DNA from: Lachnospiraceae bacterium
GTDB lineage: Bacteria > Bacillota > Clostridia > Lachnospirales > Lachnospiraceae
DNA length: 42,728 bases
Assembly: GCA_017520425.1 (NCBI GenBank)
Contig: JAFXFO010000038.1
Location: 1 to 42,728, forward strand
Direction: 5' to 3'
Under the pieces are notes generated by a model. That model saw only the letters and a program-made list of their open reading frames with translations, did not search any database and was not told where the DNA came from. The translations under genes were made by a program, and so were the position numbers. Positions 24,436 through 33,166 of the stretch are shown piece by piece (positions within the stretch are counted from its first letter, which is position 1; each line of letters begins with the position of its first letter).

Positions 24436-24993
24436 CTATATTATCTTTATGATTTTTTTCATCAAAACCGGTGCTATCATAGTTTCGCTGACACACCCTA
24501 ATATGACTATGACTTCCAATATGACCAGCTGTACAGCAAACTTCCGATTTGCCACCCGTCGCTCTCTCAACAGTTTTAAGCTAAACACAAATGCCCACAC
24601 ATAGAAAAGATAATGCGGCACGGACGCCCCCAACAACAAAAGGATGCCCTTGACTCCATATCGCAATAACAGAGCCCCCAGTACTACTCCCATCCCCATA
24701 CCGTACCAGGCACTTATCAGATATCTCGTGACATTCCCCAGATATGTAGTAGACATCATAAACATAAGCGGAACAGGCCACCACCTCTCCCTAAGCACAT
24801 AGACCAGTAAGTCCGATGTCTTCGAAGCTTCCGTCCCCAATCCGGTCATAGAACGGACATCCAGCAATGTGCCGTATATTACAGCCTCTCGTCCCCATAA
24901 TAACATCCCAAACACACTGACAAGAAATGTTGCCACAAATATCCTTCTTTCCGAAACCCTCTTTACTTTTACTGTATTTATGTACTCTCCCAT
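24436..24993 (-). CDS. spoIIM: SpoIIM-like membrane protein
   Basis: The 185-residue protein has about five hydrophobic segments (IFVATFLVSVFGMLLWG; PLMFMMSTTYLG; GMGMGVVLGALLL; GILLLLGASVPHYLFYVWAF; VQLVILEVIVILGC) and the SpoIIM/DUF95-like topology, in which GxxxG-like and LGASVPHYLFY segments are typical. SpoIIM anchors SpoIIP and SpoIID at the septum in engulfment. It lies directly upstream of xerD, as spoIIM does in Bacillus. A CATACAAT element matching the SigE -10 consensus lies about 40 bases upstream. The sequence is divergent, so the assignment leans on topology, gene neighbourhood and promoter type. Confidence 0.72.
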   Translation of the reverse strand: MGEYINTVKVKRVSERRIFVATFLVSVFGMLLWGREAVIYGTLLDVRSMTGLGTEASKTSDLLVYVLRERWWPVPLMFMMSTTYLGNVTRYLISAWYGMGMGVVLGALLLRYGVKGILLLLGASVPHYLFYVWAFVFSLKLLRERRVANRKFAVQLVILEVIVILGCVSETMIAPVLMKKIIKII

Positions 24994-25011
24994 GACATCC
25001 CACCTTCATCA

Positions 25012-25056
25012 CATACAATATCTTATGTATTGTATGCGATGGTAGGTCCTATCATG
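25012..25056 (-). promoter_or_regulatory. candidate SigE promoter and inverted repeat
   Basis: On the minus strand CATACAAT (from 25036) matches the SigE -10 consensus CATACANT, with GATAGG about 13 bases further upstream as a possible -35. The same bases belong to a perfect 9-bp inverted repeat CATACAATA-N7-TATTGTATG (25012-25036). Confidence 0.5.
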
Positions 25057-25069
25057 TCCATTTACCCAT

Positions 25070-25098
25070 ACAAAAACGAGTAGGTTACCCTACTCGTT
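25070..25098 (-). terminator. terminator overlapping the aminotransferase stop codon
   Basis: On the minus strand AACGAGTAGG (25098-25089) pairs with CCTACTCGTT (25084-25075), followed by TTTGT. The stem contains the last codons and the stop of the aminotransferase gene. Confidence 0.88.
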
Positions 25099-26373
25099 TA
25101 ACAATTTTTCCACACTAACTAATTTTACACATAATACAAATAAATTTGTTGCCATGGCCATCTCTTCCGGTGTCGGGAAGGAAGGTGCAATACGAATATT
25201 GCTGTCCTTAGGGTCCTTTCCGTAAGGATAAGTAGCACCGGCTCCGGTCAATACCACACCGGCTTCTTTACATTTTGCCACAATCGCCTTTGCACAGCCA
25301 TCCATAGCATCAAAAGAGATAAAGTATCCGCCGTAAGGCTTGGTCCAGCTACCAACACCTAAGCCACCTAACTCTTTCTCCAATACATCCAATACCGCTT
25401 CAAACTTAGGACGCATCAAATCCGCATGCTTCTTCATATGCTCCTTCATTCCGTTAATATCCTTGAAATAACGTGCATGACGAAGCTGATTAATCTTATC
25501 ATGACCAATGGTCTGTACCGTCATCTGGCTTTCGATAAAAGCAATATTCTCCAAAGACGATGCTACTGCTGACACACCGGATCCCGGGAAGCTTACCTTT
25601 GAGGTAGAGGCAAACATATATACCATATTAGGGTTGCCTGCTTTTTCACACTCGTCCAGAATATTTAGGATTTCGTCCTGCTTATCCTCATATAAATGAT
25701 GAATACAATATGCATTATCCCAATAAATACGGAAATCTTCTGCCGCCGGCTTCAAATTTGCAAATCTCTTGATTACTTCATCGGAATAAGAAACACCGGT
25801 AGGGTTGGAGTACTTAGGCACACACCAGATGCCCTTTACAGCATCATCATTGTTTACATACTGCTCTACCATATCCATATCCGGACCGTCCTCATAAAGA
25901 GGTATATTGATCATTTCGATACCGAAATACTCGGTAATCTTAAAATGTCTGTCGTATCCCGGTACGGGACAAAGGAATTTCACCTTATCCAGCTTCGCCC
26001 AAGGAGTGGAACCATTCACACCCTTAGTCATAGAGCGGGAAACTGTATCATACATGATATTCAAACTGGAATTACCACATACTACCACATTATCCTTCTT
26101 TACAGACATCATATCCGCCATCAATCTTCTGCACTCGCCAATCCCGTCCAAATCACCATAGTTACGTGTATCATTACCGAGTACTGTCTTCATATCGGAT
26201 TCTGAATTTATGACATCCAACATAGGCATAGACAACATAAGCTGTGATGCTCCCGGTTTTCCTCTGGACATATCCAGCTTCAAACCTTTACCTTTTGCAT
26301 CTTCGTATTCTGCTGTCAGCTGTTCTTTTAATTTGATAAGTTCTTCGCGTGTTAACTCCTGATATTTCTTCAT
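25090..26373 (-). CDS. PLP-dependent aminotransferase (aspartate aminotransferase type Ic)
   Basis: The 427-residue cytoplasmic enzyme has fold-type I features: GNSSLNIMYD near residue 100, PVPGYDRHF (136-144), KYSNPTGVSY (187-196), YWDNAYCIH (217-225) and the PLP-lysine K259 in FASTSKVSFPGSG. It belongs to the subgroup that includes aspartate and aromatic aminotransferases of Firmicutes and Corynebacterium, but substrate preference cannot be read here. GGAGG lies four bases before the ATG at 26373; a longer frame upstream is not supported. It is a single-gene unit between rny and the SpoIIM-like gene. Confidence 0.92.
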   Translation of the reverse strand: MKKYQELTREELIKLKEQLTAEYEDAKGKGLKLDMSRGKPGASQLMLSMPMLDVINSESDMKTVLGNDTRNYGDLDGIGECRRLMADMMSVKKDNVVVCGNSSLNIMYDTVSRSMTKGVNGSTPWAKLDKVKFLCPVPGYDRHFKITEYFGIEMINIPLYEDGPDMDMVEQYVNNDDAVKGIWCVPKYSNPTGVSYSDEVIKRFANLKPAAEDFRIYWDNAYCIHHLYEDKQDEILNILDECEKAGNPNMVYMFASTSKVSFPGSGVSAVASSLENIAFIESQMTVQTIGHDKINQLRHARYFKDINGMKEHMKKHADLMRPKFEAVLDVLEKELGGLGVGSWTKPYGGYFISFDAMDGCAKAIVAKCKEAGVVLTGAGATYPYGKDPKDSNIRIAPSFPTPEEMAMATNLFVLCVKLVSVEKLLNE

Positions 26374-26487
26374 ATTTCCTCCACAAATACCAATTGGATA
26401 ATCGTATACAATCATACATTTCACCATATGATACTACAAAAAGCCTTATTGCACAAGAGTTTTTTTTATATATTTTTATTTCTCCCA

Positions 26488-26525
26488 CAAAAAAACCGTT
26501 GCACCTAAGCACAACGGTTTTTACA
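26488..26525 (-). terminator. terminator of rny
   Basis: AAAACCGTTG (26492-26501) pairs with CAACGGTTTT (26512-26521), with A and T runs outside. Strong in both directions, serving minus-strand rny. Confidence 0.9.
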
Positions 26526-26563
26526 CTTATGAAATTTTCAGTCAATCGAACTGTAGTCCGGTA

Positions 26564-28108
26564 TTACTTAGCGTAATCAACAACACGTGATTCACGGATT
26601 ACGTTTACCTTAATCTGTCCGGGATATTCCATATCAGCTTCAATCTGCTTTGAAATATCACGTGCCAACAGAACCATATCAGCATCAGTAATCTGCTCAG
26701 GTACTACCATAACTCGAACTTCACGACCTGCCTGAATAGCAAAAGATTTGTCTACACCTTTGAAATTGTTTGTTATTTCTTCTAATTGTTTTAATCTGCT
26801 AGTATAGGTTTCCAATGTTTCCCTTCTAGCTCCCGGTCTTGCAGCAGAAATTGTATCAGCAGCTTGTACAATGCATGCAATCAGGGAAGTTGCTTCCACA
26901 TCACCATGATGTGATTCTACAGCATTGATAACTGTAGCGTTTTCCTTGTATTTCTTACAAAGTTCAACACCAAGCTGGATATGAGAACCTTCCATCTCAT
27001 GGTCAACTGCCTTACCGATATCATGCAATAAACCGGCACGCTTTGCAAGTCTCACATCCAAGCCAAGCTCTGCAGCCAAAAGGCCTGACAACTGAGCCAC
27101 CTCAATGGAGTGCTTCAATGCATTCTGACCATAACTGGTTCTGAACTTCATCTTACCAAGTAATCTTACGAGTTCGGGATGAATACCATGTACTCCTACT
27201 TCCAGAGTTGCGGATTCCCCTTCCTCCTTAATCATTACTTCCACTTCTTTTTGTGCCTTCTCCACCATCTCTTCAATACGAGCAGGATGGATACGACCAT
27301 CAATAATCAGTTTTTCCAGGGCAATTCTTGCCACTTCACGGCGAATGGGGTCAAATCCTGATAAAATGACTGCTTCGGGAGTATCATCAATAATCAAATC
27401 AACACCTGTCATGGTCTCCAAGGTACGAATATTTCTACCTTCACGTCCGATGATTCTACCCTTCATTTCATCATTTGGAAGCTGAACAACCGAAATCGTA
27501 GTTTCTGAGACATGGTCTGCTGCACATCTCTGGATAGATGATACCACGTATTCCTTCGCCTTCTTGTCCGCCTCTTCCTTTGCACGGCTCTCATATTCTT
27601 TAATCATAACAGCCGTTTCATGTTTTACTTCGTCTTCAACAATTTTCAATAAGTAGTCTTTTGCTTGTTCAGAGGTTAATCCTGAAATTCTTTCCAGTTC
27701 CTGTAATCTTTGTTCATTCAGCTTGGAAATTTCTTCCTTCATCTTATTGATGTTTTCTTCCTTCGCTGCTAAACTAGCTTCCTTCTTCTCGATTGCATCC
27801 GTCTTCTTATCAATGTTCTCTTCTTTTTGCTGAATTCTGCGTTCCATACGCTGAGCTTCTGCTCTGCGCTCCTTAATCTCTTTGTCGAGTTCATTCTTTG
27901 TCTTAATTGACTCTTCCTTTACCTCTAACAAAGCTTCACGCTTTTTGGTTTCAGCTGTTTTTAAAGCTTCATCAATAATCTCTCTGGCCTTCTCTTCTGC
28001 ATTTCCAATCTTAGAATCCGCATTCTTCTTCATCAGACCGGTTGTTACCACATAGGTAATTGCAGCTGAGACAATAACAGCAATCAAGGCGGTGATAGCA
28101 TACCACAT
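26564..28108 (-). CDS. rny: ribonuclease Y
   Basis: This membrane-anchored endoribonuclease starts mRNA decay in Firmicutes. The 514-residue product has an N-terminal transmembrane helix (about 1-25), a long charged coiled coil (about 30-190), a KH domain ([13 protein letters not shown] near 220-232) and an HD domain with [12 protein letters not shown] (metal-binding H362, D363). I start at the ATG at 28108 (MWYAIT) because GGAGG lies eight bases upstream; a GTG three codons earlier lies inside that site. Order recA-recX-rny resembles the recA-rny adjacency in Bacillus. It has its own promoter and terminator. Confidence 0.97.
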   Translation of the reverse strand: MWYAITALIAVIVSAAITYVVTTGLMKKNADSKIGNAEEKAREIIDEALKTAETKKREALLEVKEESIKTKNELDKEIKERRAEAQRMERRIQQKEENIDKKTDAIEKKEASLAAKEENINKMKEEISKLNEQRLQELERISGLTSEQAKDYLLKIVEDEVKHETAVMIKEYESRAKEEADKKAKEYVVSSIQRCAADHVSETTISVVQLPNDEMKGRIIGREGRNIRTLETMTGVDLIIDDTPEAVILSGFDPIRREVARIALEKLIIDGRIHPARIEEMVEKAQKEVEVMIKEEGESATLEVGVHGIHPELVRLLGKMKFRTSYGQNALKHSIEVAQLSGLLAAELGLDVRLAKRAGLLHDIGKAVDHEMEGSHIQLGVELCKKYKENATVINAVESHHGDVEATSLIACIVQAADTISAARPGARRETLETYTSRLKQLEEITNNFKGVDKSFAIQAGREVRVMVVPEQITDADMVLLARDISKQIEADMEYPGQIKVNVIRESRVVDYAK

Positions 28109-28204
28109 ACAGGACACCTCCTTATTAAATTATCATTGTACAAATATCTAATATAGAACATTACAAATATGTATCTGTCCTAACAAGCAATTTACAACAC
28201 TTAA

Positions 28205-28233
28205 ATTTTATACGTTATTCCTTGTTATGTCAA
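28205..28233 (-). promoter_or_regulatory. sigma-A promoter for rny
   Basis: On the minus strand TTGACA (28233-28228), 17-base spacer, TAAAAT (28210-28205), about 97 bases before the start codon. Confidence 0.8.
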
Positions 28234-28316
28234 GTAAAATTGACCATAACTTCCAAAAAAACTTTGTTATTTTTCGCCAAACATCAACAGAATATACAAA
28301 CTCCATTCTTCACACA

Positions 28317-28925
28317 TCAGAATGCTCTCATGGCTTCCTGTATTTTATCAGGCGAAAAACCTTTTCTAAGAAGAAATCCATAAATTCGATTTTTCTCCTT
28401 TATGTCACACTCAGCATCATAATTCTTCTTTTCCAGAAGCTCACGGATCATACTCTCTTCATTCTGTATGCCTCCCTGCTCCCGCCAACGCATAAAAGCC
28501 ACTCTGATATTTTCTTTCGAAATCCCCTTGGAAATCAGCTGAATTTCCAACATTTTTGTAGATTTACGAGACTCATAGCAGGTGATATAATCCACTGCAT
28601 ACTGTACATCATCTACATAATGATAGGATTTTACATATTCGATAGCCTCTTCCAGAATTTCTGTCGGATATCCGCCCTCCTCCAGCTTATCCCGCAGTTG
28701 CTTCTCCGTATACGCTCTCTTCTGCAATAAATTCATGGCCCGTAATTTCGCTCTGCGGGGCAATACCACCTTGGTCAGTTCTTCATAATCTTTTTGCGCT
28801 ATTTCTTTTCCTTCAGCCACCTTGTATAGACGCAATTCGCCTTTGTACAATACAAAGGCGAATTCCTGGTCAATATAAACTTTACATCGGCTCTTGGACA
28901 ATTCTGTTATTTGCGTAACGACCAT
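28317..28925 (-). CDS. recX: RecX regulatory protein
   Basis: RecX binds RecA filaments and modulates RecA activity. The 202-residue product has the family's three-helix repeats and signatures such as RAYTEKQLRDKLEEGGYP and LLRKGFSPDKIQEA. Its start codon lies one base after the recA stop, and the two are surely cotranscribed and translationally coupled, so recX shares LexA control. Length is typical for Clostridia. Confidence 0.93.
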   Translation of the reverse strand: MVVTQITELSKSRCKVYIDQEFAFVLYKGELRLYKVAEGKEIAQKDYEELTKVVLPRRAKLRAMNLLQKRAYTEKQLRDKLEEGGYPTEILEEAIEYVKSYHYVDDVQYAVDYITCYESRKSTKMLEIQLISKGISKENIRVAFMRWREQGGIQNEESMIRELLEKKNYDAECDIKEKNRIYGFLLRKGFSPDKIQEAMRAF

Positions 28926-28926
28926 C

Positions 28927-29928
28927 CTATTCTCCGTTCAAACCATAATATTCCCTGATTTTATTCTCAATCTCAGCACAGATTACAGGGTTCTCCTTTA
29001 AGTAAAGCTTTGCGTTCTCTCTACCCTGACCAATCTTATTACCCATATAGGCATACCATGCACCGGATTTGTTCACTACATCAATATTTGCCGCCAGATC
29101 CAGAATATCTCCCACAGCAGAAATACCTTCTCCAAACATAATATCAAATTCTGCTTCTTTAAACGGAGGGGCAATCTTATTCTTCACAACCTTTACACGG
29201 GTTCTGTTTCCAATCACTTCGCCACCCTGCTTTAAAGACTCGATTCTTCTTACATCCAAACGAACAGAGGAATAGAACTTCAATGCGCGTCCGCCGGTGG
29301 TTGTCTCCGGATTACCAAACATAATACCTACTTTTTCACGCAACTGGTTAATAAATACTACCGTACAATTTGATTTGCTGATAACAGCGGTCAGCTTTCT
29401 TAATGCCTGAGACATAAGTCTTGCCTGTAATCCAACATGAGAATCTCCCATATCGCCATCAATTTCTGCCTTGGGAACCAATGCTGCAACTGAGTCCACT
29501 ACTACAATATCTATTGCTCCGGAACGTACCATAGTTTCCGTAATCTCCAGCGCCTGTTCACCGTTATCCGGCTGTGAAATATATAAATTATCAATATCCA
29601 CACCTATATTCTTCGCATAAACAGGGTCTAATGCATGTTCTGCGTCAATAAATCCCGCAATACCGCCACGCTTCTGTACCTCTGCAATCATATGTAATGT
29701 AACTGTGGTCTTACCACTGGATTCCGGTCCGTATATCTCTATAATTCTTCCCTTTGGAATACCACCCAGACCAAGCGCAATATCCAAACTCAGGGAACCG
29801 GTAGGAATAGTCTCCACATTCATCTGTGCGGAAGGGTCTCCCAACTTCATAACCGCTCCCTTACCATACTGCTTTTCTATCTGGCTGATAGCTGCGTCCA
29901 ATGCTTTTAATCTTTCATCTCTTTCCAT
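28927..29928 (-). CDS. recA: recombinase RecA
   Basis: The 333-residue recombinase has Walker [10 protein letters not shown] (67-75), the Walker B strand ending VVVDSVAAL, and the loop region with [11 protein letters not shown] and [14 protein letters not shown]. It forms the filament for homologous recombination and triggers LexA self-cleavage. The ATG at 29928 (MERDERLK) has AGGAG eight bases upstream; the frame extends upstream but into the promoter. Upstream are a good promoter and two LexA-type boxes. The gene overlaps nothing but is followed by recX after one base. The order pgsA-recA fits the Firmicutes cluster, without cinA. Confidence 0.98.
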   Translation of the reverse strand: MERDERLKALDAAISQIEKQYGKGAVMKLGDPSAQMNVETIPTGSLSLDIALGLGGIPKGRIIEIYGPESSGKTTVTLHMIAEVQKRGGIAGFIDAEHALDPVYAKNIGVDIDNLYISQPDNGEQALEITETMVRSGAIDIVVVDSVAALVPKAEIDGDMGDSHVGLQARLMSQALRKLTAVISKSNCTVVFINQLREKVGIMFGNPETTTGGRALKFYSSVRLDVRRIESLKQGGEVIGNRTRVKVVKNKIAPPFKEAEFDIMFGEGISAVGDILDLAANIDVVNKSGAWYAYMGNKIGQGRENAKLYLKENPVICAEIENKIREYYGLNGE

Positions 29929-29947
29929 GATTTTCTCCTTTTCAAAG

Positions 29948-29999
29948 GAACAAATGTTCTTAATGATTATAGAATAAAACATTTGTTCGGTTTTGTCAA
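29948..29999 (-). promoter_or_regulatory. recA promoter with two LexA boxes
   Basis: On the minus strand TTGACA (29999-29994) and TATTCT (29976-29971) are 17 bases apart. One LexA (Cheo-type) box, GAAC-AAAT-GTTT, lies in the spacer (29988-29977). A perfect box GAAC-N4-GTTC lies in the leader (29948-29959). A LexA dimer on either would block transcription, so recA-recX should be SOS-inducible. Confidence 0.9.
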
Positions 30000-30092
30000 C
30001 ACTTATTTTTTATTTACAATTTCATTTTACATGATTTTGTGTCCCATTTTCCACCCTCAATGGCAGCCACCTCCTTCATTATTCATTTTTTG

Positions 30093-30153
30093 CTTGAATT
30101 CAGTAGCGAAATGCCGGGAAAGTATAGTCAGACACTATACCTGAGAATTCAAG
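30093..30153. repeat. nested palindrome between pgsA terminator and recA promoter
   Basis: CTTGAATTC (30093-30101) pairs with GAATTCAAG (30145-30153), enclosing GTATAGT-N5-ACTATAC (30122-30140). The rest of the gene-free stretch 29929-30286 holds the recA promoter on the left and the pgsA terminator on the right, and I see no reading frame in it. Function unknown; it lacks the conserved core of the three large elements. Confidence 0.55.
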
Positions 30154-30177
30154 ATATATTAGATTAAAACATAAAAG

Positions 30178-30216
30178 AAAAGAGTACTGTAAAAGATACT
30201 TCTACAGTACTCTTTT
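30178..30216 (-). terminator. terminator of the yicC-to-pgsA gene group
   Basis: AAAAGAGTACTGTA (30178-30191) pairs with TACAGTACTCTTTT (30203-30216), a 14-bp stem followed on the minus strand by CTTTTATG. Confidence 0.93.
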
Positions 30217-30286
30217 ATATGCTATTTATAACATAATTTCTACCATATTACAAGTCCGTTTAGATCCGAAACTCTACAATTTGCAC

Positions 30287-30883
30287 CTACTTGGTATCCT
30301 TCATAACGTCCTTATTTTTCCACAAATAATCAATTAGGGAAACTACCGTTAACACCAATGCAATCCACATAATCACATTAGTAACTACTGCAATTGCTTC
30401 AATATTCGCAATCATGAGACACACCATAATCATCTGGAAAGTGGTCTTAAATTTGCCCCAATAGCTGGCAGCAATTACCACTCCATTGTCAGATGCTACG
30501 GTACGGAAGCCACTGATAATAAACTCTCTGCTGATAATTACAATTACAACCCAGGAAGGAATTCTGCCCATTTCCACCAATGCAACCAATGCAGCACAAA
30601 CCAGTAACTTATCAGCCAAAGGATCCATAAACTTACCGAAATTGGTTACCAGATTATATTTACGGGCAATCTTGCCATCAATCAAATCGGTCAGACTGGC
30701 AATGATAAAAATAGCCAATGCAATATAATCCACATATTCCAAGATGCCGCCGAACAATGAGGTAAACCAGCCCCACTGCTGATGATTCCCCAACAGCAAT
30801 ATTACAAATGGTACAATCATAATCATTCTGAAAATCGTCAATTTATTAGGTAAATTCATTTTTTGTTTTTCTGCTTTACTCAT
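30287..30883 (-). CDS. pgsA: CDP-diacylglycerol-glycerol-3-phosphate 3-phosphatidyltransferase
   Basis: The 198-residue membrane enzyme makes phosphatidylglycerophosphate, the precursor of phosphatidylglycerol. It carries the complete CDP-alcohol phosphotransferase motif with D69, G70, A73, R74, G83, D87 and D91 and about five membrane segments. The start codon overlaps the last 8 bases of rimO, and GGAG lies within the end of rimO, so translation is coupled. In Bacillus the neighbours are cinA and recA; here recA follows after 300 bases without cinA. Confidence 0.95.
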   Translation of the reverse strand: MSKAEKQKMNLPNKLTIFRMIMIVPFVILLLGNHQQWGWFTSLFGGILEYVDYIALAIFIIASLTDLIDGKIARKYNLVTNFGKFMDPLADKLLVCAALVALVEMGRIPSWVVIVIISREFIISGFRTVASDNGVVIAASYWGKFKTTFQMIMVCLMIANIEAIAVVTNVIMWIALVLTVVSLIDYLWKNKDVMKDTK

Positions 30884-32204
30884 GATACAGTTCTCCTATC
30901 AAATCATATTCGTTACAATCTGTTACCAGTACCTTTACCAGGTCACCGGTCATCAGATTTGCGCTTGTCTTTATAAACAGATAGCCATCCACATTGGGTG
31001 CATCACGATAAGTTCTTGCCACATACACATCATCCTCGGCAATTTTCCCCTCTATCATCACCACCAGCACCTGTCCGACCATAGCTTCCGCCTTTTCAAA
31101 AGCGATAAACTGCTGCAATTCCATCAGCTCCCGCTGACGCTTAAGCTTCACATCTTCCTCAATCTGGTCCGGCATCAAAGCCGCCGGTGTATCCTCTTCC
31201 TGAGAATAGGTAAATACTCCCAATCGGTCAAATTCACAGTCATCCACGAAATCAATCAACTCTTCATGATCTTCCTGTGTTTCTCCCGGAAATCCGGTAA
31301 TCAAGGTGGTACGCAGACAAATATCCGGTATTTCCTCACGCAAGCGTGCAATCATGGTTCGTAACTGTTCCTGATTGGTCCTGCGTCCCATACGCTTCAA
31401 TACATTATCCGAAGCATGCTGTATAGGGATATCCAGATAATGGCACACTTTAGGCTCTTTCTTAATGGTCTGAATCAACTCATCCGTGATTTCCTCCGGA
31501 TAACAATACAGGATACGAATCCAGAAAATCCCCGAAATTTCCGCCAGCTTTCGAAGCAGCTTAGGCAATGATTTCTCTCCATATAAATCCATACCGTAAA
31601 GAGTGGTCTCCTGGGCTACCAGGATCAATTCCTTTACACCCTTGTCCGCCAATTCCTTCGCTTCTTCCACCAAATCTTCCATGGGAACACTTCGAAAATC
31701 TCCTCGCACCTTGGGAATAATACAATAAGTACAGTGCTTATTGCAGCCCTCTGCAATCTTTAAATAGGCAAAATGTCCGCCGGTAGTCATCACACGCTTC
31801 ACACCGGTCAGCGGCTTTGCATTTAAATCAGCATAGTGATTGTTGCATTTTCCTTTCAAAGCCTCATCTATGGCTTCTACAATACTATCAATGGCTGTGG
31901 TACCGATAATCACATCCACTTCCGGAATCTCTGTCTGAATCTCCTCTTTATAGCGCTGAGCCAGACAACCTGCCGCTACCAGAAGTTTTATCTGGTCGCT
32001 TGTTTTTAGCTCTGCCATTTCCAAAAGAGTATTGATACTTTCTTCCTTGGCATCTCCGATGAAGCAACAGGTATTGACCACTGCAATATCCGCTTCTGCT
32101 TCATCATCCGTAAATTCATATCCCTTTTGTAACAATTCCCCCATCATCATTTCCGTATCAACCAGGTTCTTGTCACAGCCCAGGGAAACAAACAATATCT
32201 TCAT
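30876..32204 (-). CDS. rimO: ribosomal protein S12 methylthiotransferase RimO
   Basis: The 442-residue radical SAM enzyme adds a methylthio group to an Asp of S12. The N-terminal MTTase domain has C10 (SLGCDKN), C46 and C80, which bind one cluster; the radical SAM motif CNKHCTYC (154-161) binds the other; a C-terminal TRAM domain follows. SLGCDKN distinguishes RimO from MiaB. The gene lies between rpoZ and pgsA and overlaps pgsA by 8 bases. The ribosome site before its ATG is weak (GGAAAC about 12 bases upstream). Confidence 0.96.
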   Translation of the reverse strand: MKILFVSLGCDKNLVDTEMMMGELLQKGYEFTDDEAEADIAVVNTCCFIGDAKEESINTLLEMAELKTSDQIKLLVAAGCLAQRYKEEIQTEIPEVDVIIGTTAIDSIVEAIDEALKGKCNNHYADLNAKPLTGVKRVMTTGGHFAYLKIAEGCNKHCTYCIIPKVRGDFRSVPMEDLVEEAKELADKGVKELILVAQETTLYGMDLYGEKSLPKLLRKLAEISGIFWIRILYCYPEEITDELIQTIKKEPKVCHYLDIPIQHASDNVLKRMGRRTNQEQLRTMIARLREEIPDICLRTTLITGFPGETQEDHEELIDFVDDCEFDRLGVFTYSQEEDTPAALMPDQIEEDVKLKRQRELMELQQFIAFEKAEAMVGQVLVVMIEGKIAEDDVYVARTYRDAPNVDGYLFIKTSANLMTGDLVKVLVTDCNEYDLIGELYHE

Positions 32205-32227
32205 CGTCTACATCGTTTCCTTTCCAT

Positions 32228-32261
32228 GAAAAGAAAAGGAGAAACCTGCTACGATTTCTCC
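32228..32261 (-). terminator. terminator or attenuator after rpoZ
   Basis: On the minus strand GGAGAAA (32261-32255) pairs with TTTCTCC (32244-32238) and is followed by TTTTCTTTT. It lies 11 bases after rpoZ and just before rimO. Confidence 0.8.
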
Positions 32262-32272
32262 CCACTATCTGT

Positions 32273-32512
32273 CTAGTCTTCTACTTCGTCAGATAAAATC
32301 TTGATTTTTCCCTGATTTAACTCTTCTACTGCCACAGAGAGGGGCTTATCACATTTGCCGTTTACCAGTGCTTCCCTGCCGGAAATCAACTGTCTTGCTC
32401 TTTTTGCGGTAGCCATAACGATGGAATAACGGCTGTTTACTACAGGTGCCTCACCGGGCTCTACTTCACTATTAACTACCTTCATTAAGTCTGAATAAGA
32501 TGGATGTAACAT
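32273..32512 (-). CDS. rpoZ: RNA polymerase omega subunit
   Basis: The 79-residue protein assists folding and assembly of the beta-prime subunit. It shows the omega motif NSRYSIVMATAKRARQL. The ATG at 32512 overlaps the gmk stop codon by one base (TAATG) and uses AAAGGAG inside the end of gmk, so it is coupled to gmk. The order yicC-gmk-rpoZ is the usual Firmicutes arrangement. A longer frame in this register lies inside gmk and is not the gene. Confidence 0.96.
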   Translation of the reverse strand: MLHPSYSDLMKVVNSEVEPGEAPVVNSRYSIVMATAKRARQLISGREALVNGKCDKPLSVAVEELNQGKIKILSDEVED

Positions 32513-33147
32513 TAATTTGCTCCTTTCGAGAACTCTTTCAGTTCTTCCCTGATTTGATTTATAAATTCTGCACAACGTTTGGGTGCGTAATGAGCGTTGA
32601 TAACGATACTGTGAAGCTGTTTCACACATTCCTCCAAATCGTCATTTACCACTATATAATCATAGGCTTCAATGCCTTCTGATTCTTCACTTGCTCTGGA
32701 AAGTCTCTTGGCAATAACCTCCGGTGTTTCCGTACCTCTTCCCACCAGTCTGCGCTCCAGCTCCTTGGCATTAGGCGGTGTCACAAACAAAAGCAAGCTT
32801 TCCGGGAACTTTTCCTTAATTTTTAATGCTCCCTGAATCTCAATCTCTAAAATGACGTCCTTGCCGGCTTGCAGCTGCTCCTCCACATACTCTCTGGGAG
32901 TGCCGTAATAATTGTCACAATAGCAGGCATATTCTATCAATTTATCCTCTGCAATCTTTGCCTCAAACTCTTCTCTGCTTGCAAAGAAGTACTCCACACC
33001 ATGTCTCTCCCCTTCTCTGGGCTTTCTGGTGGTCATGGATACGGATAATGCATAATTGTCGTAGGTTTCCATCAGCTTACGCATCAGGGTACCCTTTCCT
33101 GCACCGGAAAATCCGGAAACCACGATTAATATTCCTTTATCGGTCAT
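32512..33147 (-). CDS. gmk: guanylate kinase
   Basis: The 211-residue enzyme phosphorylates GMP to GDP with ATP. P-loop GFSGAGKGT is at 12-20, followed by the GMP-binding stretch SVSMTTRKPREGERHGVEY. The ATG at 33147 has GGAGG five bases upstream; a longer frame is not supported. It follows yicC by 19 bases. The small gene remA, found between these two in Bacillus, is absent. Confidence 0.97.
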   Translation of the reverse strand: MTDKGILIVVSGFSGAGKGTLMRKLMETYDNYALSVSMTTRKPREGERHGVEYFFASREEFEAKIAEDKLIEYACYCDNYYGTPREYVEEQLQAGKDVILEIEIQGALKIKEKFPESLLLFVTPPNAKELERRLVGRGTETPEVIAKRLSRASEESEGIEAYDYIVVNDDLEECVKQLHSIVINAHYAPKRCAEFINQIREELKEFSKGAN

Positions 33148-33166
33148 TATATCCTCCAACAGTACC

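Noticed and set aside
28109-28117. Upstream GTG start for rny
   Set aside because: The GTG lies inside the GGAGGTG ribosome site that serves the ATG at 28108.
29929-29982. N-terminal extension of recA
   Set aside because: It runs through the promoter and LexA boxes; MERDERLK at 29928 is the family start.
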